Shown here: positions 17,501-28,053 of the stretch, one piece after another
Layout: the number at the start of each line of letters is the position of its first letter
Position numbering within the stretch: position 1 is the first letter of the stretch
DNA from: Cupriavidus sp. EM10
Lineage (GTDB): Bacteria > Pseudomonadota > Gammaproteobacteria > Burkholderiales > Burkholderiaceae
Assembly (NCBI RefSeq): GCF_018729255.1
Contig: NZ_CP076060.1
Span: 1,302,001-1,366,000, forward strand
Reading direction: 5' to 3'
Length of the DNA stretch: 64,000 nucleotides
Made by a program: the position numbers and the translations under genes
Notes under the pieces: generated by a model
Databases searched by the model: none
Told to the model about the DNA's origin: nothing
The model's input: only the letters and a program-made list of their open reading frames with translations

Positions 17501-20148
17501 TTATTGCTCGGGTAGCGCGGGCTGCAGCGGCAGGGTGATTTTAAACGTACAACCGATGCCGTCCACATTGTTTTCCACCCACAGACGGCCCTGGTGGGAT
17601 TCGATGATCGAGCGGCAGATATTCAGGCCCATGCCCATGCCGTCCGATTTGGTGCTGAAGAACGGCTCGAACAGGCGCTCCTTGGTGGCTTCGTCCACGC
17701 CCGGCCCCTGGTCGATCACGTCGATGCAGACCGATTGACCGAACTCGACGTTTTCGACCCGCGCATGCAGCCGGACCACGCCGGCCGCACGCATCGCCGG
17801 CAGGCCGGCCATGGCTTCCACGGCGTTCTTGAGCAGGTTGACCAGCACCTGTTCGATCAGCACCGGGTCCACGTAGAGCATCATCGGCGGCGCCGGCAGG
17901 CGCGTCAGGATGGTCACCCGGCGGCGCGTGGCCTCCAGGTCGGCCAGGCCCACGGCGTCGGCCACGATGTCGTGCAGGGCGGCCTCGCGCCGCTGGGGCT
18001 GGCTGCGTTTCACGAAGCCCCGGATGCGGCTGATGATGGTACCGGCCCGCACGGCCTGGGCCGAGGTCTTTTCCAGCACCGGGATCAGGTCTTCCGGCGT
18101 GCTGCGGCCAGAGTGCAGGCGCGCCACGGCACCCATGCAGTAGTTGTTGATGGCCGCCAGCGGCTGGTTCAGCTCGTGCGCCAGCGACGACGCCATCTCG
18201 CCCATGGTGGTCAGGCGGCTGGTGAACTGCAGGCGTTCCTCGTGCTGGCGCGCCATTTCCTCGGCGGCCTTGCGCACCGTGATGTCGGTGGCAATCTGCA
18301 TCTGCGCCAGGTGGCCGTCCACCCACTGGATATAGCGGCGGCGCACTTCGAACCATTTCTGCATGTCCGGTACGAAGACTTCGCGGGCGTCGGACGCGTA
18401 CGGCATCAGTTCCGAGGCGGGCAGGCCGGCATAGGCGTCGACGAAGTCGGTGTTGTCACTCGACATCTGCTCCTTGTCGAAGTCGTCGCCGGCCAGCTTC
18501 AGGTGGCCCTCGGCCTCCCAGCCGAACAGCTGCCGGTAATAGCGGTTGGCGAACAGCAGCTCGGCCTTGTCGGTGGCCAGCACCGACACCGCCGCGTCCA
18601 GGCTTTCCAGCACCGTGGTGAAGCGGTCGTGCGCGGCGGCCAGTTCCTCGCGGGCGCGCTTGGGCTCGGTGATGTCCGTCATCGAGCTCATCCAGCCCGT
18701 ATGGCGGCCCCGGCTGTCGACCAGCGGCGACACGTACATGCGGGCGAAGAAGCTGCTGCCGTCGCGGCGCATCACGCGCATTTCATAGCCGGTGGCCGGC
18801 GACTTGCCCTGCAGCGTCAGGTCGATCTGCTTCTGCATTTCCTGCTGGTCGTTGGGCGGCCAGTAGGGAAGGGTGGAATGCGGCCCACCAGTTCGGACTC
18901 GGACCATCCCGTCATGCGGCAGAACGCCGGGTTGACATAGGTGATGCGGCCATTCAGGTCCAACGCCCGCAGGCCGATCAGCATGGAGTTTTCCATGGCC
19001 CGCCGGAATGACGTCTCGGCCAGCAGCGCGCGCTGCGCCTCGGAGCGGCGACTGGTGTGCCGCCACATGCTCCACAGGCTCCAGAGCAGGAAGCACGACA
19101 GCCCCACCACCAGCCACAGCAGCATGTTGTTGGGCAGGTTCGATGGCGGCGGATAGGCGTCGGCGCGCAGCGACAGCGAATGGCCCGGCGGGTCCAGCAG
19201 CACCTCGTAGGACAGCGCGTTGCCCGGCACCGGCCGCACCGACGTGCTGGCGCGCGTCTGGTTGTTCTTGTCGATCAGCGAGAAACGGTAACGCTCGGTC
19301 AGTTCGGGCGGCAGCAGGTGGGTCAGGATGCCGTTGATCGAATAGAGCGCCCCGAGCGTGCCAAGAAATTCGTTGTCGCGCACGATCGGCACTTCCATCA
19401 GCATGAAGCTGTCGCCGCGATCGTTGGTCAGCGGGCGGGAATAGACCACGCGCTGGGTCTCGCGGGCGGCGTCGAAGGTGTCCAGTACCTCGGGTTCCAG
19501 CGGCTGGTCGACCGTTTCACGTAGCCGTCCAGCGAATTCGGACGTCGATGGCAGCGACCAGCGGCCGCGCTTGGTGGCGTCCAACCAGTTGATGAAGACG
19601 ATCTCGGGGTTCTCGCGCAGGATTTCCTGGGCGGCGGTGCGGTAGGCGCCCTGGTCCAGCTGCGCGGCGGCGATGTCGCGCGCCAGCGAGGCCATCTGGT
19701 CCTGGTTGCTCAGCAGGGACAGCCGCACGCGCTGCTGGGCCCAGGCGGCGTCGCGGTATAGCGAATCGCGCTGCTGCTGGCGCTCGGTCTCGTGCAGCGA
19801 CCACAGGATGACGCCCATCGCCACGGTGAACAGCACGATGGCCACCAGCGGGATGAACATGAACCAGCTGGTTGCCACCAGGTTGCGCCAGCGCATGATC
19901 CACAGGCGGCGCGGGGGCGCGGCAAGGGGCTCCATCACATCGACGTGATCGCTGTGGTCGCCATGGTCGCCATGGTCGCCATGGTCGGGGTGGTCGTCGT
20001 GACCGTCGTGCCCCGCATGCGGATCGCCATGGGCGGTGCGCGCCATGCCGGGCGGCACGCCCTGGCTGGACTCGCTGACGGAACCGGCGGAATTCGGTGG
20101 CAGGATGGCCATTCGCAGGCCGGAGAGGATTCGGTTGAAGAACTGCAT
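17501..20148 (-). CDS. FixL-like membrane sensor histidine kinase with His-rich N-terminus (apparent frameshift)
   Basis: Order after the repaired frame: a cytoplasmic N-terminus with a His/Asp-rich run (HAGHDGHDDHPDHGDHGDHG), a membrane segment (WFMFIPLVAIVLFTVAMGVI), a periplasmic sensor region of about 200 residues, a second membrane segment (NNMLLWLVVGLSCFLLWSLW), a PAS domain (MENSMLIGLRALDLNGRITY), further PAS regions (HDRFTTVLESLDAAVSVLAT; a PAC-like segment before TDITVRKAAEEMAR), a HisKA box (SSLAHELNQPLAAINNY, phospho-acceptor His) and an HATPase (GPGVDEATKERLFEPFFSTK, GMGMGLNICRSI). The frame breaks at 18866-18868: GGG should be GGGG to join ELVGRIPPFPYWPPNDQQEM. Start ATG 20148 is a moderate choice; an upstream ATG at 20292 is possible. 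Confidence 0.85.
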
Positions 20149-20336
20149 AAGGGATTGACGGTCGACCGGCCAGTGTATCGGCTTTATTGCGGTGCGTCGC
20201 TTGGGGAAAGCGCCTATCCGGCCCAGGGAATCCGGCAACTCCGGCAGGCCGGTTTCCGGCGTCGCCATGCGCTTTCTGGTGCACCGCCGCAATATTTCAC
20301 ATTATAAGAAATGACTTCGTAATCTGAAAATTTAGC

Positions 20337-20366
20337 TTGTCAGCCGTGACTGTGCTTCCATAGAAT
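20337..20366 (+). promoter_or_regulatory. Sigma-70 promoter of the pyruvate dehydrogenase operon
   Basis: A -35 box TTGTCA (20337-20342, 5/6) and a -10 box TAGAAT (20361-20366, 5/6) are spaced 18 nt apart, with an AT-rich stretch upstream (20290-20335). Transcription would start near 20373 and leave a leader of about 205 nt before the aceE ATG. The rest of the 430-nt gap to the sensor kinase shows no gene. Confidence 0.6.
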
Positions 20367-20579
20367 CGCTTCGACCGAACAATGCGGGCGGAGCCATGCG
20401 CTTGCCGTCGAGGATCCGGGCGCTGCGACCCGATGCGAAAGATCCCGGCCCTGGCCATTGAACCGATGCCAGGGCTCACCGGCAAGGCTACCGCCGCGAC
20501 GTCACAACCGTCAGACCGGCCAACCGAGATCCGCCATACCGGGCGGGCGCCGGGGCAGGAATTTACCCAGGAGACAGTC

Positions 20580-23267
20580 ATGTCCGCTGTACCAGAGCAG
20601 ATCCTCGGCGCCAGCAGCGCCAACGACGCCGATCCCCAGGAAACGCACGAATGGCTGGATGCCCTGCAGGGCGTCCTGAATGCGGAAGGCGCCGAACGCG
20701 CGGCCTTCCTGATCGACAAGCAGATCCAGTACGCCCGCGTGAACGGCGTGACGCAGCCGTTCCACGCCGAGACGCCGTACATCAACACCATTCCGGTGGA
20801 GCAGCAGGCACGCATTCCGGGCGACCAGGATATCGAGCACCGCATCCGCTCGTACACGCGCTGGAACGCGATGGCCATGGTGCTGCGCGCCAACAAGAAC
20901 ACCAACGTCGGCGGCCATATCTCGTCGTTTGCCTCGGCGGCCACGCTCTATGACGTGGGCTACAACCACTTCTGGCGCGCCCCGTCGGAACAGAGCGGCG
21001 GCGACCTGGTCTTCGTGCAGGGCCACTCGGCGCCGGGCGTGTACTCGCGCGCCTTCCTGCTGGGCCGCCTGACCGTGGAACAGCTGGACAACTTCCGCCA
21101 GGAAGTGGACGGCAAGGGCATCTCGTCGTACCCGCACCCGTGGCTGATGCCGGATTTCTGGCAGTTCCCGACCGTGTCGATGGGCCTGGGCCCGATCATG
21201 GCCATCTACCAGGCCCGCTTCATGAAGTACCTGGGCAGCCGCGGCCTGGTGAACGCCGAAGGCCGCAAGGTCTGGGCCTTCCTGGGCGACGGCGAGACCG
21301 ACGAGCCGGAATCGCTGGGCGCGATCGGCATGGCCGGCCGCGAGAAGCTGGACAACCTGGTCTTCGTGATCAACTGCAACCTGCAGCGCCTGGACGGCCC
21401 GGTGCGCGGCAACGGCAAGATCATCCAGGAACTGGAATCGGAATTCCGCGGATCGGGCTGGAACGTGATCAAGGTGGTGTGGGGCAGCCGCTGGGACCAG
21501 CTGCTGGCACGCGACACCAAGGGCCTGCTGATGAAGCGCATGATGGAATGCGTGGACGGCGAGTACCAGACCTTCAAGGCCAAGGACGGCGCCTACGTGC
21601 GCGAGCACTTCTTCAACACGCCGGAACTGAAGGCCATGGTGGCCGACTGGTCCGACGACGACATCTGGCGCCTGAACCGTGGCGGCCATGATCCGCACAA
21701 GGTCTACGCGGCCTACAAGGCGGCCAGCGAGCACAAGGGCCAGCCGACGCTGATCCTGGCCAAGACCATCAAGGGCTATGGCATGGGCGATGCCGGCCAG
21801 GCCATGAACGTGGCCCACCAGCAGAAGAAGATGCCGGTGGACGCTATCCGCGCGTTCCGCGACCAGTTCAACATCCCGGTGCCGGACGACAAGCTGGAGG
21901 AAGTTCCGTACCTGACCTTCGACGAAGGCTCGAAGGAACTGGAATACATGCGCCAGGCGCGCATGAACCTGGGCGGCTACCTGCCGGCCCGCCGCCAGAA
22001 GGCCGACGCGCTGAAGGTGCCCGAGCTGTCGGCGTTCGACGCGCTGCTCAAGGCCACCGGCGAAGGCCGCGAAGTGTCGACGACCATGGCCTTCGTGCGG
22101 ATCCTGAACACGCTGCTGAAGGACAAGCAGATCGGCAAGCACGTGGTGCCCATCGTGCCGGACGAATCGCGCACGTTCGGCATGGAAGGCCTGTTCCGCC
22201 AGGTAGGCATCTGGAACCAGGAAGGCCAGAAGTACGTGCCGGAAGACCATGACCAGCTGATGTTCTACAAGGAATCGCAGACGGGTCAGGTGCTGCAGGA
22301 AGGCATCAACGAAGCCGGCGCCATGTGCGACTGGATCGCCGCCGCCACGTCGTATTCGACGCACGGCGTGCAGATGATCCCGTTCTACATCTATTACTCG
22401 ATGTTCGGCATCCAGCGGATCGGCGACCTGTGCTGGGCCGCCGCCGACATGCGCTCGCGCGGCTTCCTGCTGGGCGGCACGTCGGGCCGCACCACGCTGA
22501 ACGGCGAAGGCCTGCAGCACGAGGACGGCCACTCGCACGTGTTCCACGCGGTGATCCCGAACTGCATCTCGTACGACCCGACGTTCCAGTACGAACTGGC
22601 CGTGATCATGCAGGACGGCCTGCGCCGCATGTACGCCGAACAGGAAGACGTGTACTACTACCTGACGGTGATGAACGAGAACTACGAACATCCGGAAATG
22701 CCGGCTGGCGTGGAGAAGGACATCGTCAAGGGCATGTACCAGTTCCGCAAGGGCGTGGAAAACAGCAATGCGCCGCGCGTGCAGCTGCTGGGCTCGGGCA
22801 CGATCTTCCGCGAGGTGATCGCCGCCGCCGACATGCTCAAGAAGGACTGGGGCGTGGAATCGGACATCTGGAGCTGCCCGAGCTTCACCGAACTGGCCCG
22901 CGAAGGCCAGGCCGTGGACCGCCACAACCTGCTGCACCCGACGGAAGCGCCGCGCGAGTCGTTCGTGGCCCAGAAGCTCAAGGGCGTGCGGGGTCCGGTC
23001 ATTGCCTCGACCGACTACATCCGCGCGTTCGCCGAGCAGATCCGTCCGTTCGTGCCGCGCCGCTACGTGGTGCTGGGCACCGACGGCTTCGGCCGCTCGG
23101 ATACCCGCGAGAAGCTGCGCCACTTCTTCGAAGTGGATCGCAACTGGGTGACGGTGGCCGCGCTGAAGGCGCTGGCCGACGAAGGCGCAATCGGTCGTGA
23201 AAAGGTGGCGGAAGCCATCAAGAAGTACAACCTCGACCCGAGCAAGCCGAACCCGATGTCGGTCTGA
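20580..23267 (+). CDS. aceE: Pyruvate dehydrogenase E1 component, homodimeric type
   Basis: 895 residues. Thiamine-diphosphate-dependent decarboxylation of pyruvate and acetylation of the E2 lipoyl groups. The TPP motif runs from GDGETDEPESLGAIGM to VFVINCNLQ (GDG to NCN). Other family blocks are GGHISSFASAATLYDVGYNH and TSGRTTLNGEGLQHEDGHSH. ATG 20580 follows AGGAG (ccaggagacagtc), which rules out the longer open frame. First gene of aceE-aceF-(proteasome homologue)-lpdA. Codon use is very biased to C/G-ending codons, fitting high expression. Confidence 0.97.
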   Translation: MSAVPEQILGASSANDADPQETHEWLDALQGVLNAEGAERAAFLIDKQIQYARVNGVTQPFHAETPYINTIPVEQQARIPGDQDIEHRIRSYTRWNAMAMVLRANKNTNVGGHISSFASAATLYDVGYNHFWRAPSEQSGGDLVFVQGHSAPGVYSRAFLLGRLTVEQLDNFRQEVDGKGISSYPHPWLMPDFWQFPTVSMGLGPIMAIYQARFMKYLGSRGLVNAEGRKVWAFLGDGETDEPESLGAIGMAGREKLDNLVFVINCNLQRLDGPVRGNGKIIQELESEFRGSGWNVIKVVWGSRWDQLLARDTKGLLMKRMMECVDGEYQTFKAKDGAYVREHFFNTPELKAMVADWSDDDIWRLNRGGHDPHKVYAAYKAASEHKGQPTLILAKTIKGYGMGDAGQAMNVAHQQKKMPVDAIRAFRDQFNIPVPDDKLEEVPYLTFDEGSKELEYMRQARMNLGGYLPARRQKADALKVPELSAFDALLKATGEGREVSTTMAFVRILNTLLKDKQIGKHVVPIVPDESRTFGMEGLFRQVGIWNQEGQKYVPEDHDQLMFYKESQTGQVLQEGINEAGAMCDWIAAATSYSTHGVQMIPFYIYYSMFGIQRIGDLCWAAADMRSRGFLLGGTSGRTTLNGEGLQHEDGHSHVFHAVIPNCISYDPTFQYELAVIMQDGLRRMYAEQEDVYYYLTVMNENYEHPEMPAGVEKDIVKGMYQFRKGVENSNAPRVQLLGSGTIFREVIAAADMLKKDWGVESDIWSCPSFTELAREGQAVDRHNLLHPTEAPRESFVAQKLKGVRGPVIASTDYIRAFAEQIRPFVPRRYVVLGTDGFGRSDTREKLRHFFEVDRNWVTVAALKALADEGAIGREKVAEAIKKYNLDPSKPNPMSV

Positions 23268-23468
23268 TTCCCCGGACTTGCACGACTGAACCCCCGCAGC
23301 GCGGTACCCCGCCGCGCCGCGGGCGCCCCCGGCTGGCCCGGCGGTGCCCTGCGGCGCAGGTGATGCGCGGCAGCGTGACAGATGCGTGCGGCGAGAGTAA
23401 CCTCGCCGAGGCGTTTGTCGTGTTGAGCGTAACGAACCAGGGTGCCGGCTGCCCAGGAGAGACACTGA

Positions 23469-25144
23469 ATGAGTCAAGCGATTGAAATCAAGGTGCCGGA
23501 CATCGGCGACTACGACGCCGTTCCCGTCATCGAAGTGCATGTGAAGCCGGGCGACCAGATCAACGCGGAAGACGCGCTGGTCACGCTGGAATCGGACAAG
23601 GCCACGATGGACGTGCCGTCGCCGCAGGCCGGCACGGTCAAGGAAGTCAAGATCAAGGTGGGCGACAACGTGGCCGAGGGCACCGTCCTGGTCATGCTGG
23701 AACCGGCCGGCGGCGCTGCTGCGGCCCCGGCCCCGGCTGCCGCCGCGCCCGCACCGGCCCCTGCAGCCGCTGCCCCGGCGCCTGCTCCGGCTGCCCCGGC
23801 GCCGGCGCCCGCAGCCGCCCCGCTGGCGGTGGCGGTGGCGGCACGGTGGAAGTCAAGGTGCCGGACATCGGCGACTACGACGCCGTGCCGGTCATCGAAG
23901 TCCACGTGAAGCCGGGCGACCAGATCAACGCGGAAGACGCGCTGGTCACGCTGGAATCGGACAAGGCCACGATGGACGTGCCGGCCCCGCAAGGTGGCAT
24001 CGTCAAGGAAGTCAAGGTCAAGGTTGGCGACAATGTGGCCGAAGGCACGTTGATCCTGATCCTGGAAGCCGCCGGTGGCGCCGCTGCCGCCCCGGCCGCC
24101 CCGGCTGCGGCTGCGGCACCTGCTGCTGCCCCGGCTCCGGCCGCTGCTGCCCCGGCACCCGCGCCGGCTGCGGCCGCGCCGGCCCCGGCTGCCGCCGCCG
24201 CGCCTGTCCAGGGCGTAACCGGCAAGGCCGCCCACGCCAGCCCGTCCGTGCGCAAGTTCGCCCGTGAACTGGGCGTGGACGTGACGCGCGTGCCGGGTTC
24301 CGGTCCGAAGGGCCGCATCACCCAGCAGGACGTGCAGAACTTCGTCAAGGGCGTGATGTCGGGCCAGACCGCAGCGCCGGCCGCCGCCGCAGCGGGTGGT
24401 TCGGGCGTCGGCCTGGACCTGCTGCCGTGGCCGAAGGTCGATTTCACGCGCTTTGGCGAAGTGGAGTCGAAGCCGCTGTCGCGCATCAAGAAGATCTCGG
24501 GCGCCAACCTGCACCGCAACTGGGTGATGATCCCGCACGTCACGAACTGCGACGAGGCCGATATCACCGACCTGGAAGCGTTCCGCGTGCAGCTGAACAA
24601 GGAAAACGAGAAGGCCGGCATCAAGGTCACGATGCTCGCGTTCATGATCAAGGCCACGGTGGCGGCGCTGAAGAAGTTCCCGAACTTCAACGCGTCGCTG
24701 GACGGCGACAACCTGGTGCTGAAGAAATACTTCAACATCGGCTTCGCCGCCGACACGCCCAACGGCCTGGTCGTGCCGGTGATCAAGGACGCCGACAAGA
24801 AGGGCGTGATCGAGATCAGCCAGGAAATGGGCGAGCTGGCCAAGCTGGCGCGCGACGGCAAGCTGAAGCCGGACCAGATGCAGGGCGGCTGCTTCTCGAT
24901 CTCGTCGCTGGGTGGCATTGGCGGCACGTACTTCACGCCGATCATCAACGCGCCGGAAGTGGCCATCATGGGCGTGTGCAAGTCGTACATGAAGCCGGTC
25001 TGGGACGGCAAGCAGTTCGCGCCGCGCCTGACGCTGCCGCTGTCGCTGTCGTGGGATCACCGCGTGATCGACGGCGCCGAGGCCGCACGTTTCAATACGT
25101 ACTTTGCAGCGCTGCTGGCAGACTTCCGCCGCATTCTGCTGTAG
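23469..25144 (+). CDS. aceF: Pyruvate dehydrogenase E2, dihydrolipoyl acetyltransferase, two lipoyl domains (apparent frameshift)
   Basis: Core enzyme of the pyruvate dehydrogenase complex. Order: lipoyl domain 1 ([19 protein letters not shown], lipoyl Lys in [11 protein letters not shown]), an Ala/Pro linker, lipoyl domain 2 with nearly the same sequence, a second Ala/Pro linker, the peripheral-subunit-binding domain ([20 protein letters not shown]), and the catalytic domain ending with [16 protein letters not shown] (catalytic His and Asp). The frame breaks at 23818-23821 in the first linker: CCCC should be CCCCC, giving a Gly-rich AGGGGG spacer into [12 protein letters not shown]. Since aceF should be needed in a free-living aerobe and the rest is intact, this is most likely a sequencing error. 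Confidence 0.93.
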
Positions 25145-25153
25145 CGGTCGCTT

Positions 25154-25244
25154 AAAGATGATTCTGGCGTCGTTGCGCGGCCTTGCCGTACCACTTGTAC
25201 TGTCCGCGGCCGCGCGCCTAGCCAGAACCGCTTCGCTTCATCTT
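25154..25244. repeat. 91-nt nested inverted repeat between aceF and the proteasome-homologue gene
   Basis: Arms pair in nested order: aagatga/tcatctt (25155-25161 with 25238-25244), ttctggc/gccagaa (25162-25168 with 25221-25227), gcgcggcc with ggccgcgc further in, and gtac/gtac at the centre. There is no T-run, so it is not a simple terminator. It may be a REP-like or MITE-like dispersed element or a processing/attenuation structure. Copies elsewhere in the genome would decide. Confidence 0.55.
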
Positions 25245-25259
25245 GAAGCAACCGCAACG

Positions 25260-25280
25260 CACACCGGCTGTGCCGGTGTG
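25260..25280. repeat. Perfect 9-bp hairpin upstream of the proteasome-homologue gene
   Basis: cacaccggc / gccggtgtg with a 3-nt loop, ending about 27 nt before the ATG at 25307. With the larger dyad just upstream it could stabilise or attenuate the operon mRNA between aceF and the next gene. Confidence 0.4.
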
Positions 25281-25306
25281 CGAACTGCCGAGTAAGGGGG
25301 CGAGCC

Positions 25307-25938
25307 ATGACTACCTGCGTTGTCGTACGCAAGGGTGACGAGGTGGCGATCGCGGCCGATGCGCTGGTGACGTTCGGCGATACGCGGCTGTCGCGCGCCT
25401 ACGAGCGCAACCAGAAGGTGATTCCCGTGGGCGAGAGCTTCGTCGCGCTGGCGGGCACCACCGCGCATTTCCCGGTCATGCGTGCGTTGTTGACGGACAT
25501 GGGCGACGAATGCCGCCTGATGACCCGCGACGATGTGTTCCGGACCTTCCTCAAGGTGCATGAAAGGCTCAAGAACGAGTATTTCATCAACACCAAGGAA
25601 GACGAGGACGACCCATACGAGTCATCGCAGATCGTGTGCCTGATCGCCAATCCGGGCGGCATCTTTGGCGTCTATTCCTACCGCGAGGTGTTTTCGTTCG
25701 ACCGTTTCTGGGGCATCGGCTCGGGCCGCAACTATGCGCTCGGGCCATGCACGCGGTGTACGACCTGCCCGGCATGGGCGCGGGCGACATCGCGCGGATC
25801 GGGGTCGACGCGGGAATCGAATTCGACAAGAGCTCGGCGGGCCCGATCGACGTGCATACGGTGAAGATTCTTGCGGCACCCCATGAGACGCCCCAGCAGC
25901 CCGGCGGCGCGGATACCAACAAAGACGGCGCGGCCTGA
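25307..25938 (+). CDS. Proteasome-type Ntn hydrolase resembling the betaproteobacterial proteasome homologue BPH (apparent frameshift)
   Basis: About 210 residues. After Met removal the protein begins Thr-Thr (MTTCVVVRKGDEVAIAADAL), the HslV/20S-beta pattern in which an N-terminal Thr is the nucleophile. The Asp in AIAADALVTFGD, a Lys in NQKVIPV at about residue 33 and SGRNYALGAMHAVY fit the proteasome fold. The acidic insertion INTKEDEDDPYESSQ and the C-terminal tail are unlike HslV. No HslU or other ATPase is adjacent. The frame breaks at 25742-25744 (one G missing after CTC), restoring YALGAMHAVYDLPGMGAGDI to the stop at 25938. It lies inside the pyruvate dehydrogenase operon, between aceF and lpdA. 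The assignment to the BPH family is from memory of that group. Confidence 0.78.
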
Positions 25939-25977
25939 GCCCGGAGCGGGCAGGGCGCGCATCCCAGGAGGAAAAGC

Positions 25978-27761
25978 ATGAGTGTGATCGAAGTCAAGGT
26001 GCCGGATATCGGCGATTTCGACGCGGTTGAAGTGATCGAGGTGCTGGTCAAGGCCGGCGACGCGGTCGAGGAAGAGCAGTCGCTGATCGTGCTGGAAAGC
26101 GACAAGGCCAGCATGGAAGTGCCGTCATCGGCCGCTGGCAAGGTGGTGGACGTCAAGGTCAAAGTGGGCGACAAGGTGGCCAAGGGCACCGTGATCTGCA
26201 CGGTGGAAGGCGGCGCGGCCGCAGCCCCTGCACCCGCCGCGGCACCTGCACCCGCACCGGCGGCAGCGCCGGCTCCGGCTCCGGCTCCGGCAGCAGCCCC
26301 CACGGCGGCCAGGCACGGTGGCAGCGCCGACATCCAGTGCGACATGCTCGTGCTGGGCGCGGGCCCCGGCGGCTACTCCGCCGCGTTCCGTTCGGCCGAC
26401 CTGGGCATGAACACGGTGCTGGTGGAACGCTACGGCTCGCTGGGTGGCGTCTGCCTGAACGTGGGCTGCATCCCTTCGAAGGCGCTGCTGCACAACGCGG
26501 CCGTGATCGACGAAGCCAAGGCCCTGGCTGCGCACGGCATCCTGTTCGGCGAAGCCAAGATCGACCTGGACGGCCTGCGCCACTACAAGGAATCGGTGGT
26601 CAGCAAGCTGACCGGCGGCCTGGCCGGCATGGCCCGCGCCCGCAAGGTGCAGGTGGTGCGCGGCATCGGCACGTTCCTGGACCCGAATCACCTGGAAGTG
26701 CAGGAAACCGAGGGTGACGCCAAGGCCACGACGGGCAAGAAGACCGTGATCCGCTTCGAGAAGGCGATCATCGCGGCCGGCAGCCAGGCCGTGAAGCTGC
26801 CGTTCATCCCCGAAGACCCGCGTATCTTCGATTCGACCGGCGCGCTGGAACTGCGCGATATCCCGAACAAGATGCTGGTGATCGGCGGCGGCATCATCGG
26901 CCTGGAAATGGCCACGGTGTACAGCACGCTGGGCGCGCGCATCGACGTGGTGGAAATGCTCGACGGGCTGATGCAGGGCGCCGACCGCGACCTGGTCAAG
27001 GTCTGGGACAAGATGAACAAGCATCGCTTCGACAACGTGATGCTGAAGACCAAGACGGTTGGCGTGGAAGCCAAGCCGGACGGCATCTACGTCAAGTTCG
27101 AAGGCGAGGGCGCCCCGGCCGAGCCGGTTCGCTACGACGCCTTGCTGGTGTCGGTGGGCCGTACGCCGAACGGCAAGAAGATTGGCGCCGAGAAGGCCGG
27201 CGTGGCCGTGACCGACCGCGGTTTCATCGACGTCGACAAGCAACTGCGCACCAACGTGCCGCATATCTTTGCGATCGGCGACATCGTCGGCCAGCCGATG
27301 CTGGCGCACAAGGCCGTGCACGAGGCGCACGTGGCTGCCGAGGCAGCCCATGGCGAGAAGGCGTACTTCGACGTCAAGCAGATTCCGTCGGTGGCCTACA
27401 CCGATCCGGAAGTGGCCTGGGCCGGCCTGACCGAAGACCAGTGCAAGGCGCAGGGCATCAAGTACGGCAAGGGCGTGTTCCTTGGGCCGCTTCGGGCCGC
27501 GCCATCGCCAATGGCCGCGACGAAGGCTTCACCAAGCTGATCTTCGACGAGGAAACGCACCGCATCATCGGTGGCGGCATCGTCGGCACCCATGCGGGCG
27601 ACCTGATCAGCGAAGTCTGCCTGGCCATCGAGATGGGCGCCGATGCCGTGGATATCGGCAAGACGATCCACCCGCACCCGACGCTGGGCGAGTCGATCGG
27701 CATGGCCGCCGAAATCTACGAAGGTGTCTGCACGGACGTGCCGCCGCCGCGCAAGCGCTGA
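25978..27761 (+). CDS. lpdA: Dihydrolipoamide dehydrogenase with N-terminal lipoyl domain (apparent frameshift)
   Basis: E3 of the pyruvate dehydrogenase complex; reoxidises dihydrolipoamide with NAD+. A lipoyl domain ([20 protein letters not shown], lipoyl Lys in [11 protein letters not shown]) and an Ala/Pro linker precede the FAD domain ([20 protein letters not shown]), the redox disulfide ([16 protein letters not shown]), the NAD domain ([15 protein letters not shown]) and the interface domain ending in [20 protein letters not shown] (catalytic His/Glu). The frame breaks at 27480-27481, where one more C gives [23 protein letters not shown] 25978 follows AGGAGG. A lipoyl-bearing E3 is known from Neisseria and Cupriavidus. 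Confidence 0.95.
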
Positions 27762-27783
27762 TCGATATCCGTCCCGCTGAAGA

Positions 27784-27812
27784 GAAGCCCGCCACCCGGC
27801 GGGTTTCTTTTT
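27784..27812 (+). terminator. Terminator of the pyruvate dehydrogenase operon
   Basis: Stem aagcccgcc / ggcgggttt with a 4-nt loop followed by TTTCTTTTT, 22 nt after the lpdA stop. Confidence 0.85.
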
Positions 27813-27863
27813 GGCTACGATTATTCAATTAACCGCCAAGCATTCCGGCCAACTTTTGGCGGG

Positions 27864-27902
27864 CGAAAAAAAGCCCGGCAACCTGCGTGCAGGGCCGGGT
27901 TG
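27864..27902 (-). terminator. Terminator of the phasin gene
   Basis: Read on the minus strand: a stem of cccggc / gccggg around a 13-15 nt loop followed by seven T. It lies about 150 nt after the phasin stop and faces the lpdA terminator. Nothing else is evident in 27903-28053. Confidence 0.7.
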
Positions 27903-28053
27903 GAATCGATACCTTTTGGAATCGGTACCGAGGAGACATCGGTACAGGGCGATCACATCGCTTCCGTTGGCAAAACACCCGAATCCGCCAGTCTGGCGAG
28001 GATGCTTTGCCAACGAACCGGCCGGAGCCGGTACGCTGGAGCGCTGCAGTGCC

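Noticed and set aside
20511..23540. A 1,009-codon open frame on the minus strand across aceE
   Set aside because: Antisense of aceE; low-complexity His/Ala/Val-rich translation without motifs.
23469..27761. aceF, the proteasome homologue and lpdA as pseudogenes
   Set aside because: Each is broken by one missing homopolymer base only, with full conservation on both sides, as in six other genes in the window.
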